This document shows positions 1 to 5,447 of a stretch of 8,366 nt of DNA, piece by piece (position 1 is the first letter of the stretch; the number at the start of each line of letters is the position of its first letter). Below the pieces are notes generated by a model that had not been told where the DNA came from, did not search any database, and saw nothing but the letters and a program-made list of their open reading frames with translations. A program made the position numbers and the translations under genes. Source of the DNA: an uncultured Methanobrevibacter sp. Its GTDB lineage: Archaea; Methanobacteriota; Methanobacteria; Methanobacteriales; Methanobacteriaceae. The DNA lies in contig ONIK01000072.1 of the NCBI GenBank assembly GCA_900317865.1, positions 1 to 8,366 on the forward strand, read 5' to 3'.

Positions 1-55
1 TATTTTAGCCATAATTTTAAGTATTATTGGTATTAAGAAGTTTGTATTAAAATAA
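1..55 (+). CDS. C-terminal end of an unidentified, probably membrane, protein (partial)
   Basis: Read from base 2, the frame gives a short hydrophobic stretch (ILAIILSIIGI) followed by a basic end (KKFVLK) and a TAA stop at 53-55. This pattern is typical of a last transmembrane helix with a short cytoplasmic lysine tail. The gene would begin left of the window. The hairpin and T-run that follow directly (66-99) support a gene ending here. Only 17 codons are visible, so neither family nor function can be named, and a chance open stretch is not excluded. Confidence 0.45.
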   Translation, partial: ILAIILSIIGIKKFVLK

Positions 56-65
56 ATCTAAAAAA

Positions 66-99
66 GAGGAATTAATTTTCCTCAAAAACTATTTTTTTT
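66..99 (+). terminator. Hairpin and oligo-T terminator after the upstream gene
   Basis: A perfect 6-bp inverted repeat, GAGGAA (66-71) and TTCCTC (78-83), encloses the loop TTAATT. A run of eight T follows at 92-99. Archaeal transcription commonly ends at oligo-T tracts, with or without a hairpin, and the position 10 nt after a stop codon fits. The core also reads GGAA-N6-TTCC, the known NrpR operator pattern of methanogens; see findings. Confidence 0.55.
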
Positions 100-127
100 C
101 TAAAATCACACCATCTTATTTTCTTTA

Positions 128-157
128 AATGAAACATCAGTAGAATTGGGTTTCATT
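128..157. repeat. 8-bp inverted repeat upstream of the pyk promoter
   Basis: AATGAAAC (128-135) and its exact complement GTTTCATT (150-157) are separated by 14 bases. It lies between the upstream terminator and the candidate pyk TATA box, about 18 bp before the latter. It could bind a regulator upstream of the promoter or form a second weak hairpin. No known operator was recognised, and the function is inference. Confidence 0.4.
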
Positions 158-174
158 GTCTATATTTTCACAAA

Positions 175-182
175 TTATATAA
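175..182 (+). promoter_or_regulatory. Candidate TATA box of pyk
   Basis: TTATATAA at 175-182 is the best archaeal TATA match in the pyk leader, and it follows an adenine-containing stretch (CACAAA) that could act as a BRE. Transcription would start near 203-207, giving a leader of about 60 nt that contains the ribosome binding site. CTATATTTT at 160-168 is an alternative and would start transcription about 15 nt earlier. Confidence 0.45.
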
Positions 183-192
183 ATTCTCATTT

Positions 193-231
193 AATAATTA
201 TTAATTGTTTAGAACAATTTTGTTAATTATT
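193..231. repeat. Nested dyad symmetry at the predicted pyk transcription start
   Basis: The inner arms AATTGTT (203-209) and AACAATT (213-219) flank a 3-base centre TAG. The outer arms AATAATTA (193-200) and TAATTATT (224-231) extend the symmetry with a small asymmetric interior. It overlaps the start predicted from the 175-182 TATA box, so it may be a DNA operator. If transcription starts upstream it may instead be an AU-rich leader hairpin. AT-rich sequence makes such arms commoner by chance, but the inner 7-bp arms include G-C pairs. Confidence 0.4.
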
Positions 232-265
232 TACTATTTTAAAAATCTTATTTGGAGAGGGTTGT

Positions 266-1669
266 GTGAAAAAGACAAAAATTATATGTACTATTGGTCC
301 GGCATCTGATTCTGTAGAAACTATGGAAGAAATGGTTAACAAAGGCATGGATTGCGCACGTATTAATCTTAGTCATGCTACAGAAGAGAATAGATTGAAA
401 ATAGTGAGTGCTGTTCAAAAAGTACGAATAGCATGTGATGTTCCTGTAGCTATTATGTATGATACAAAAGGGCCTGAGTTTAGATCGTTAACTTTTGAGG
501 ACGGAGGCATAACTTTACAAAAAGATGATACAATTAAAATGAGTAAAAATTGTTCAATTGGTAATAAAGATGAATTTGGAGTTAATCACAGTAATGCAAT
601 TGATTTCATTGAAATTGGGGACAAAGTACTTGTAGATAATGCTTTACTTGAATTGGAAGTTATTGACAAGAAAGATGATTTTGTTGTATTAAAAGCATTG
701 GATGATGGAAAGATTCAGGATCACAAATCAATTAATGTTCCTGGTGTTAATTTAAAATTAAATTTCATGAGTGATGTAGATAAAAAGGATATTACTTTTG
801 CAGCACAGCATTCCTGTGATTATTTGGCATTGTCATTTGTAAATAAAAAAGAGGATGTAATTGAAGCCCGTAAAATAATTGAGGAAGCCGGAGGAGATTG
901 CCTTATTATTTCAAAAATCGAAAGTCACAAAGGTATTGAAAATATAGATGAAATAATTGATGAATCTGATGGTATTATGATAGCTCGGGGTGATTTGGGT
1001 GTGGATGTTCCAATGGAAGAGTTACCGATGCTTCAAAAGGATATTATTACAAAATGTCGTCAGAAAGGCAAGTTTGCTATTGTTGCCACTGAAATGCTGG
1101 CTTCCATGTATGAAAGTCCTAGACCTACAAGAGCAGAGGTTTCGGATGTGGCTAATGCAATATTGGATGGAACTGACTGTGTGATGTTGTCTGGAGAGAC
1201 CACTATTGGAAAGTATCCCATAGACGCAGTTGAAACGATGAGTAAGATATGTAAATATGTAGAATCCACTATTGATTATTCAAAACATGTTGCTTACAAA
1301 GGAAACGTTGGCATTAGTGATACTATTTCTAAATTGGTTAGGGATGCCGTCGAATATGCAGACATAAAATTGATTGTCACGCCTACCATGTCCGGTTTTA
1401 CTGCTCGAAAAATTAGTAATTTAAGACCAAACTCTATAATATTGGCCTGTTGTCCCTCTTATCGTATTGCAGATAAAGTAATTTTAAATTTTGGTGTTAA
1501 ACCGGTAATTACTGAGGTATATGAAAGCACAGATAAAATGGTTGAAAATGCTAGAAAAATGGCTAAAAAAGAATTTAATCTAAAAGATGGGGATTTGATA
1601 GTAGTTACTGGAGGATTTCCATTAGGTGAATCAAAACGAACCAATTATTTAAGAATTATTGAAATATGA
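266..1669 (+). CDS. pyk: Pyruvate kinase
   Basis: Transfers phosphate from phosphoenolpyruvate to ADP, giving pyruvate and ATP in the cytoplasm. The 467 residues match a full-length pyruvate kinase. The N-terminal signature KTKIICTIGPAS is followed by ARINLSH (R32, N34, S36), YDTKGPEFR (65-73), then the B domain and PGV at 159-161. The catalytic segment ISKIES (215-220) holds K217 and metal ligand E219; ARGDLG (240-245) holds metal ligand D243, and ATEML (274-278) holds T275. DGTDCVMLSGET (301-312) and a C-terminal alpha/beta domain ending in a VVTGGFPLG stretch complete it. The start is GTG at 266, chosen because GGAGAGG (254-260) sits 5 nt upstream and the family N-terminus begins there. 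It retains the Thr/Lys/Glu set at 67, 68 and 71 associated with K+-dependent enzymes. A 107-nt gap to the next gene suggests a separate transcript. Confidence 0.96.
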   Translation: MKKTKIICTIGPASDSVETMEEMVNKGMDCARINLSHATEENRLKIVSAVQKVRIACDVPVAIMYDTKGPEFRSLTFEDGGITLQKDDTIKMSKNCSIGNKDEFGVNHSNAIDFIEIGDKVLVDNALLELEVIDKKDDFVVLKALDDGKIQDHKSINVPGVNLKLNFMSDVDKKDITFAAQHSCDYLALSFVNKKEDVIEARKIIEEAGGDCLIISKIESHKGIENIDEIIDESDGIMIARGDLGVDVPMEELPMLQKDIITKCRQKGKFAIVATEMLASMYESPRPTRAEVSDVANAILDGTDCVMLSGETTIGKYPIDAVETMSKICKYVESTIDYSKHVAYKGNVGISDTISKLVRDAVEYADIKLIVTPTMSGFTARKISNLRPNSIILACCPSYRIADKVILNFGVKPVITEVYESTDKMVENARKMAKKEFNLKDGDLIVVTGGFPLGESKRTNYLRIIEI

Positions 1670-1740
1670 TGGTGCATTATTCATAATTTAATGGCCTTTA
1701 AATTTCTCTCAATACTCTTCAAATGCTACCACTATTTACT

Positions 1741-1758
1741 TATTAAATATATTTAATA
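1741..1758 (+). promoter_or_regulatory. 18-bp AT palindrome, candidate promoter of the YdjM-like gene
   Basis: TATTAAATATATTTAATA is a perfect palindrome in the gap after pyk and contains TATA-like sequence. If it is the TATA element, transcription would start near 1775, almost at the start codon, which conflicts with use of the ribosome binding site at 1769-1775. It may therefore be a different kind of site, or a chance product of AT-rich sequence. No other convincing promoter was seen in 1670-1760. Confidence 0.3.
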
Positions 1759-1768
1759 TATTTGAATA

Positions 1769-1775
1769 AGGTGAT
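1769..1775 (+). promoter_or_regulatory. Ribosome binding site deciding the start of the YdjM-like gene
   Basis: AGGTGAT is a strong Shine-Dalgarno match for methanogen 16S rRNA. It rules out the upstream in-frame TTG at 1762 and GTG at 1771, which lie before or within it. The first usable starts are ATG at 1777 (1-nt gap from AGGTGAT) and TTG at 1780 (4-nt gap). Confidence 0.6.
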
Positions 1776-1776
1776 A

Positions 1777-2487
1777 ATGTTGTCCTCTTATAAAGGCCAT
1801 TCTCTATTTGCATTAATATTAGCACTGATGTTTTCATTCAATCCTCTAATAATTGCCTTGGTTATTATTGGTGCAAATATTCCTGATTTTGATCACAAAT
1901 TCAGAAAAGAGCATGTCTATAAGTTGATAATTTTGGGATTATTGATTTTTATATCATTATATATCCTAAATCTACCTTACTATATTGGTTTAATTATAGT
2001 ATTTTTGGGTTTAACCTTTTATTTTTCAGAACACAGAAGTTTTACACATTCTATCCCTGGAATAATAATTTTGGCTTCAGCTACTGCATTAATCTTAATA
2101 TGGGCTTGGCAATTAATAGTCAATGTAACTGTCCTTTCAAATAACTACTTAATTGCCATATTGATTGCTCTTTTAAGTTTTTTATTCTTAAATAAAAGGT
2201 TATTGCCTATTTTTATTCCATTATTTTTTATCTCAGTAGTGATTTTACAAGCATTTGAAATAACATATATTCAAATTGTATTATCACTATTTTTAGGCTT
2301 GTTTTCACATGTTGTACTTGATGCAACAACACCTGCAGGAGTTAAATTATTTGCTCCAATATCATCTAAAGAGTATTATAAGAATTTTGCCACTGCTTCA
2401 ATATTTATTTTAATAATATTGGCGTTAATTTGCCGTGCACCATTTTTATTTTCGATTTTTGAAAATTTCCTTAGATTTTACATGTAA
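1777..2487 (+). CDS. YdjM/DUF457-family membrane-bound metal-dependent hydrolase
   Basis: An integral membrane protein of 236 residues carrying the histidine/aspartate motifs of the YdjM family (DUF457, often called LexA-binding inner-membrane hydrolase). H8 lies in the N-terminal YKGHS, D37 and D39 in IPDFDH, H86 and H91 in EHRSFTHS, and H178 and D182 in SHVVLDATTPAG, followed by LFAPIS. These residues are thought to bind metal, and the substrate in archaea is not established. Hydrophobic segments fill most of the rest, roughly 10-34, 49-83, 96-116, 124-138, 142-160 and 206-226. The start at ATG 1777 (or TTG 1780) follows the ribosome binding site at 1769-1775. Its 3' end overlaps the convergent permease gene by 17 nt. 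The family assignment is firm and the biological role unknown. Confidence 0.88.
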   Translation: MLSSYKGHSLFALILALMFSFNPLIIALVIIGANIPDFDHKFRKEHVYKLIILGLLIFISLYILNLPYYIGLIIVFLGLTFYFSEHRSFTHSIPGIIILASATALILIWAWQLIVNVTVLSNNYLIAILIALLSFLFLNKRLLPIFIPLFFISVVILQAFEITYIQIVLSLFLGLFSHVVLDATTPAGVKLFAPISSKEYYKNFATASIFILIILALICRAPFLFSIFENFLRFYM

Positions 2488-3433
2488 AAAATAGACCTGA
2501 ATTTTTAATCCATAAAACAAATCTTGATACGATATATAAAACAGGTAATTCTATTAATGGTCCAATTACAAGTGCTATAGCTATTAATTCTCTGCCGGGA
2601 AATGAATTGATTGCAATTGCAAGAGCCAACGGTGAGTTGCGGGCCAGTGTTGTCATTGTTAAACTTGCATATTCTTCATATGTAAAGTTAATTTTTTCAC
2701 TTAATAATAAATCTATAATCGTATTTACTATAAAAAAGATTATTAATGGGATAAATATTGTTAAAACTGAATTTAAGTTTTTAAACAGTAAATTTCCTTC
2801 GCTATTGAATATTGCAAATACGGCTAGGGCTAAAAAAACAATCTGATATTTTGAGAAAAAATTGCTTAATTTTTCTTCCTGGCCATTATTTAATATTAAT
2901 TTTGTAATTTGCGCTAATATGAATGGTATTACAATAACAATTAACAATGAGTATCCAAGATCAATATAATTCATTGAATTGCCGCTTGAAAAGAATATTA
3001 TTAAATATATCGGCAGCAATACAATCTGCAGGATTAAATTAATTGGAAGCAATGATAAACTTAGATTCAAGTCTCCTTTTGCCATTTTGGTAAATACTAA
3101 ATACCAGTCAGTACATGGAGTTAATATCAGCATGAAAAATCCAATAAAGATATCAATATTTCCATTTAAAAATAGATTTCCTAAAAAATAACCGAATAAT
3201 GGTGTCCAGATGAAATTAATAATAATGCTTGTTGATGTGAATTTAAGGTTTTTAAAGCTTTTTTTCAGGTCTTTAAGAGGTATTTCTAAAAATAATCCGT
3301 ATAACATTAAGCATAAGAATAAACTGGTTAGTTTTCCAATATTGTTTGCAAGAAAATCAACATTGCTTAAAATCAATCCTATTGCTATTGCTGTTATCAA
3401 TATTATTGGTTCTAGCTTTTCTATTATATTCAT
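2471..3433 (-). CDS. ACR3 / bile acid:Na+ symporter superfamily permease (arsenite-efflux-like)
   Basis: A 320-residue, very hydrophobic protein with about ten predicted membrane helices, in the superfamily that includes the arsenite exporter ACR3 and bile acid:sodium symporters. Features seen: the discontinuous-helix motif LTPCTDW (105-110) with C107, at the place of the essential ACR3 cysteine; KGDLNLSLSLLPINLILQ (119-136); and the second core motif TLARNSPLALAIA (262-274), followed by E295 in GPLIELPVL, matching the conserved ACR3 glutamate. PCTDW differs from the classic ACR3 PCTAM, so the substrate could be arsenite or another small anion. There is no ArsR, ArsA or arsenate reductase gene next to it. 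The start is ATG at 3433 with GGTG about 5 nt upstream. A clear promoter lies just upstream on the same strand. It is convergent with the YdjM-like gene and divergent from ehbA. Confidence 0.8.
   Translation of the reverse strand: MNIIEKLEPIILITAIAIGLILSNVDFLANNIGKLTSLFLCLMLYGLFLEIPLKDLKKSFKNLKFTSTSIIINFIWTPLFGYFLGNLFLNGNIDIFIGFFMLILTPCTDWYLVFTKMAKGDLNLSLSLLPINLILQIVLLPIYLIIFFSSGNSMNYIDLGYSLLIVIVIPFILAQITKLILNNGQEEKLSNFFSKYQIVFLALAVFAIFNSEGNLLFKNLNSVLTIFIPLIIFFIVNTIIDLLLSEKINFTYEEYASLTMTTLARNSPLALAIAINSFPGRELIAIALVIGPLIELPVLYIVSRFVLWIKNSGLFFTCKI
2476..2489. repeat. 14-bp palindrome at overlapping gene ends
   Basis: TTTTACATGTAAAA is a perfect palindrome at the overlap of the two convergent genes. 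It supplies the last codons and stop of the plus-strand hydrolase and codons near the end of the minus-strand permease. It could form a small hairpin in either mRNA, but no strong T-run follows closely on either strand, so termination here is uncertain. Confidence 0.45.
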
Positions 3434-3452
3434 CCAAACACCATTTTTAGGT

Positions 3453-3471
3453 ATGACTAAATTTTTGTCAT
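3453..3471. promoter_or_regulatory. Inverted repeat between the permease TATA box and start
   Basis: ATGAC (3453-3457) and GTCAT (3467-3471) form a 5-bp inverted repeat with a 9-base spacer. It sits where the permease transcript should begin, about 25 bp downstream of its TATA box, a position suited to repressor binding. The arms are short, so chance occurrence is possible. Confidence 0.25.
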
Positions 3472-3476
3472 TTAAC

Positions 3477-3485
3477 TTATATAAA
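3477..3485 (-). promoter_or_regulatory. TATA box of the permease gene
   Basis: On the minus strand the sequence reads TTTATATAA, a near-ideal archaeal TATA box, preceded by an A-rich BRE-like tract (AAAAAAAAC). Transcription would start near 3455, giving a leader of about 20 nt before ATG at 3433. This is the strongest promoter match in the window. Confidence 0.6.
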
Positions 3486-3692
3486 GTTTTTTTTCCTGGT
3501 TTTTTTCAGCCATTATAAAACTGTTTAATCATTTTCCTGTTATTAATTATTAAACAAGAATTTGGGTAGTCATTTTTCTATATTATTTTATATGGTGTGA
3601 TTTATAATCGATTTTTAATTATTCTTTCAGTTTGATAATTTTAAACTTGATTTAACATATATTTTTTTTAAATTTTTTTTCAAAAGCATACA

Positions 3693-3700
3693 TTTATAAT
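3693..3700 (+). promoter_or_regulatory. Candidate TATA box of the ehb operon
   Basis: TTTATAAT at 3693-3700, after an adenine-rich stretch (CAAAAGCATACA), would start transcription near 3722 and give a leader of about 60 nt. A second candidate, GTATATTTA at 3724-3732, would start it near 3755 with a leader of about 25 nt. I cannot decide between them from sequence alone. Confidence 0.4.
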
Positions 3701-3735
3701 AAATAATCATGATAAATATTAATGTATATTTATTT

Positions 3736-3751
3736 AGTCAATTTTTTGACT
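3736..3751. promoter_or_regulatory. 16-bp dyad upstream of ehbA, candidate operator
   Basis: AGTCAA (3736-3741) and TTGACT (3746-3751) are perfect inverted arms around TTTT. The dyad lies in the ehb leader region, 18 bp before the ribosome binding site GGAG (3769-3772). If the TATA box at 3724-3732 is used it falls between TATA box and start, a typical repressor position. If the upstream TATA box is used it would be transcribed near +14 to +29 and could form a small hairpin. No known regulator was recognised. Confidence 0.4.
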
Positions 3752-3780
3752 TAAAATTCAATTGAAATGGAGCTTGTTTA

Positions 3781-4095
3781 ATGTTTTTGACTAGAATTGT
3801 TTATGGAATTATTTATTTCTTAGACCTTATTTACGAAATTATTAAATCAACAATTGACGTTACATTTAATAAGATTATGAGAAGAGATATTAATCCTGTA
3901 GTTATTGATGTTGAAACAGTTTTAGAAAGACCTGTTTCACAGACAATTTTGGCAAATAGTATTTCATTAACTCCAGGAACTTTATCTATAGATTTAGATT
4001 CTGAAAATCAAATTATTAAAGTAGCTGCTATTTCTCCAAGAAGTAAAGAGGATATTATTCCTTTTGAACCATATATTAAGAAGATGTTAGAGTAG
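3781..4095 (+). CDS. ehbA: Energy-converting hydrogenase B subunit A (MrpE/MnhE-like)
   Basis: First gene of the ehb operon; 104 residues with one membrane helix near residues 6-25 followed by a soluble domain. The segment NSISLTPGTLSIDLD (59-73) is the hallmark of the MrpE/MnhE family of multisubunit cation/proton antiporters, and the chain ends with a short helix (EPYIKKML). Bacterial MrpE proteins are longer, with extra N-terminal helices; here only the core remains, as expected for hydrogenase-associated versions. In the complex it should be a peripheral membrane subunit of the ion-translocating module, and its exact role is unknown. ATG at 3781 follows GGAG (3769-3772) at 8 nt. A 51-nt gap separates it from ehbB, the largest in the operon, with no terminator seen. 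Confidence 0.86.
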   Translation: MFLTRIVYGIIYFLDLIYEIIKSTIDVTFNKIMRRDINPVVIDVETVLERPVSQTILANSISLTPGTLSIDLDSENQIIKVAAISPRSKEDIIPFEPYIKKMLE

Positions 4096-4146
4096 ATTTA
4101 TTTAAATGACACTTCTTTATATTTAAATTAATTGAGTGGGATATTG

Positions 4147-4410
4147 ATGGACATATTGCTTATTTCAAAATATATTTTAATCATAGCACTCGTCATAATG
4201 ATGTTTGCTGCTCTAAGAGTAAGTGCTTATAAAACTACCTCAATGGGATTACTTGGAAGTTCTGTTGTAGTTGTAGCTTTTGCTGTAGCTTTACTTGCTT
4301 TTGGTGATTTGTATAATCTCACTTTTTATAGGGATATATCATTAGCTTTAATATTCTTTGGATTTGTAGGTACTGTTGCTTTTGCTGTTGTTGCTGGGGG
4401 CGATAAATGA
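4147..4410 (+). CDS. ehbB: Energy-converting hydrogenase B subunit B (MrpF/MnhF-like)
   Basis: A small membrane protein of 87 residues with three predicted helices (about 5-23, 34-53 and 64-83). The C-terminal YRDISLALIFFGFVGTVAFA (61-80) matches the conserved end of MrpF proteins, including the aspartate D63 and the FVGT turn. In the related membrane-bound hydrogenases this subunit packs with the MrpE- and MrpG-like proteins. The frame is open from TTG at 4132, but GAGTGGG (4134-4140) reads as the ribosome binding site for ATG at 4147 with a 6-nt gap, so the shorter start is chosen. Its stop overlaps the start of ehbC (ATGA). Confidence 0.85.
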   Translation: MDILLISKYILIIALVIMMFAALRVSAYKTTSMGLLGSSVVVVAFAVALLAFGDLYNLTFYRDISLALIFFGFVGTVAFAVVAGGDK

Positions 4411-4826
4411 TGGTTGTTGAGCTTATACAATCAATCCTCCTATTAATTGCGGCATTTATGGTAATTGTATCTGCTGTTGGTCTTGTAACTCTTTCTAGTG
4501 ATAGGAAGAATGCTGTTTATGGGAGAATCCATATTGTTGGAATTTTTGATATTGCTTGTATTATTGCAATGATTGGTTTGGGCCAATATCTGCTTGCAGG
4601 AATATACTTTATTCTAGCACCGTTTACAGCTCATGCAATAGCTAATGCATTCTATAAAAGTGAAGATGTTGAGAATAATGCTGAATTAAATGTTGTTGAA
4701 GAAGATGATTCAAATCCGTTTATAGTTAACAAATCCAAGATTCAGGTATTGGAAGATAAGGATTCTGAAAAACTTAAAGCTGATGATCGTTTCACAATTT
4801 CAATGTTAGATATTGAGGAGGAGTAA
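4407..4826 (+). CDS. ehbC: Energy-converting hydrogenase B subunit C (MrpG/MnhG-like with acidic tail)
   Basis: A 139-residue protein with three membrane helices in the first 82 residues and the MrpG/MnhG pattern: VGLVTLSSDRKNAVYGRIH (24-42) and APFTAHAIANAFY (71-83). The remainder (84-139) is a hydrophilic tail with about 18 acidic and 6 basic residues, probably cytoplasmic, beyond the MrpG core. The start is ATG at 4407, overlapping the ehbB stop by 4 nt. The adjacent ATG at 4410 is equally possible, and its spacing from GGGGGCGAT (4396-4404) is slightly better. The last codons (GAG GAG GAG) double as the ribosome binding site of ehbD, so translation of the two is probably coupled. Confidence 0.85.
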   Translation: MMVVELIQSILLLIAAFMVIVSAVGLVTLSSDRKNAVYGRIHIVGIFDIACIIAMIGLGQYLLAGIYFILAPFTAHAIANAFYKSEDVENNAELNVVEEDDSNPFIVNKSKIQVLEDKDSEKLKADDRFTISMLDIEEE

Positions 4827-4827
4827 G

Positions 4828-5061
4828 ATGATAGAATTTATATTAATGATTATAACTATTGTAAGTGCTATTCTTGCTCTTATTCAAAAAGATTTATTAA
4901 AAGCAGCAATATTGACTGGATTTTCTGGCGGAGCACTCGCAGTTTTATTCCAAATATTACTTGCTCCTGATGTTGCATTAACTCAGGCTATTGTTGGTGC
5001 AGCTATTGTTCCGGTATTTATTGCTTTGGCTGTTAAAAAGACACAAAGGAGGGATGCATAA
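4828..5061 (+). CDS. ehbD: Energy-converting hydrogenase B subunit D (DUF4040, MrpA C-terminal part / MbhD-like)
   Basis: A 77-residue membrane protein with two or three helices. LAPDVALTQAIVGAAIVPVF (45-64) is the signature of the DUF4040 family, equivalent to MbhD of membrane-bound hydrogenases and to a segment of the MrpA C-terminus. It should be part of the ion-translocating membrane arm next to the NuoK-like subunit. The frame is open from a TTG at 4813, but GGAGG within 4815-4823 lies between that codon and ATG 4828, which therefore is the start. Its stop overlaps ehbE (TAATG). The other half of the MrpA C-terminus, EhbH, is encoded three genes further on. Confidence 0.85.
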   Translation: MIEFILMIITIVSAILALIQKDLLKAAILTGFSGGALAVLFQILLAPDVALTQAIVGAAIVPVFIALAVKKTQRRDA

Positions 5062-5447
5062 TGGCTGAAACTCAACTTGCTATATTATTTACATCTATTG
5101 CTTTAGTTGTCATTGGTCTTTATGCTGCAATCTTTGTAGATAATATCATTAAAAAAATCATTGGTATTAGCTTTATAGAAGAAGGAGCCAATTTATTCAT
5201 AGTTGGAATTGGTTATAAAGCTGGTGGTATTGTCCCAATTTTAATGCCAAATATGGATCCGGCATGGTTTGCATCAAATGCTTCTTATCCGCTGCCTTAT
5301 GGTTTAGTACTTACTAGTATAGTAATTGGAGCCAGTACTCTTGCAGTAATGCTTGCTTTGGTAATGGTTCTTTACAGAAAATATGGAACTTTAAGTACTA
5401 GTGTAATGTTGGCTGACACATCAAAACAGGAGGAATACAATGAATGA
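5061..5447 (+). CDS. ehbE: Energy-converting hydrogenase B subunit E (MrpC/MnhC/NuoK-like)
   Basis: A 128-residue, three-helix membrane protein of the NuoK/MrpC family. The first helix (8-26) is followed by NIIKKIIGISFIEEGANLF (28-46), which holds glutamates E40 and E41 near the position of the functional NuoK glutamate. PLPYGLVLTSIVIGAST (77-93) and a C-terminal helix running into LYRKYGT (104-110) follow; all are family hallmarks. In complex I and Mrp this subunit links the proton path to the large antiporter-like subunit, here EhbF. ATG at 5061 shares one base with the ehbD stop and follows GGAGG (5048-5052) at 8 nt. Overlaps ehbF by 8 nt. Confidence 0.9.
   Translation: MAETQLAILFTSIALVVIGLYAAIFVDNIIKKIIGISFIEEGANLFIVGIGYKAGGIVPILMPNMDPAWFASNASYPLPYGLVLTSIVIGASTLAVMLALVMVLYRKYGTLSTSVMLADTSKQEEYNE

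Larger units (their letters stand above)
3434..3780. other. Intergenic region between divergent permease and ehb transcripts
   Basis: These 347 bases hold no convincing open reading frame or stable RNA gene. The left end carries the permease promoter and the right end the ehbA promoter, dyad and ribosome binding site. The centre is very AT-rich, with T-tracts on the plus strand at 3487-3494, 3501-3507, 3662-3669 and 3673-3680, and TATA-like words near 3513 and 3602. A short plus-strand transcript ending at the 3662-3680 T-tracts is conceivable but unsupported by visible structure. Confidence 0.5.

Noticed and set aside
1060..1269. Minus-strand open frame within pyk; similar ones at 1459-1644 (-) and 990-1184 (+).
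   Set aside because: They lie wholly inside a certain pyruvate kinase gene, lack ribosome binding sites and show no family features.
2607..3518. Plus-strand open frames opposite the permease gene (2607-2846, 2979-3191, 3210-3518).
   Set aside because: Antisense shadows of a clearly recognisable permease; the predicted proteins have no coherent motif.
3510..3680. Small RNA gene bounded by a TATA-like word (about 3513) and the T-tracts at 3662-3680.
   Set aside because: No stable stem, no tRNA-like fold and no G+C enrichment; both boundary signals are expected by chance in such AT-rich sequence.
3698..3734. Inverted repeat AATAAATA / TATTTATT flanking the ehbA TATA region.
   Set aside because: The arms are pure A/T and overlap TATA-like sequence; not distinguishable from composition.
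4096..4146. Possible internal promoter (CTTTATATTTAAAT, 4115-4128) between ehbA and ehbB.
   Set aside because: The implied transcription start would fall at the ehbB start codon, after its ribosome binding site, and AT-rich DNA gives such matches freely.
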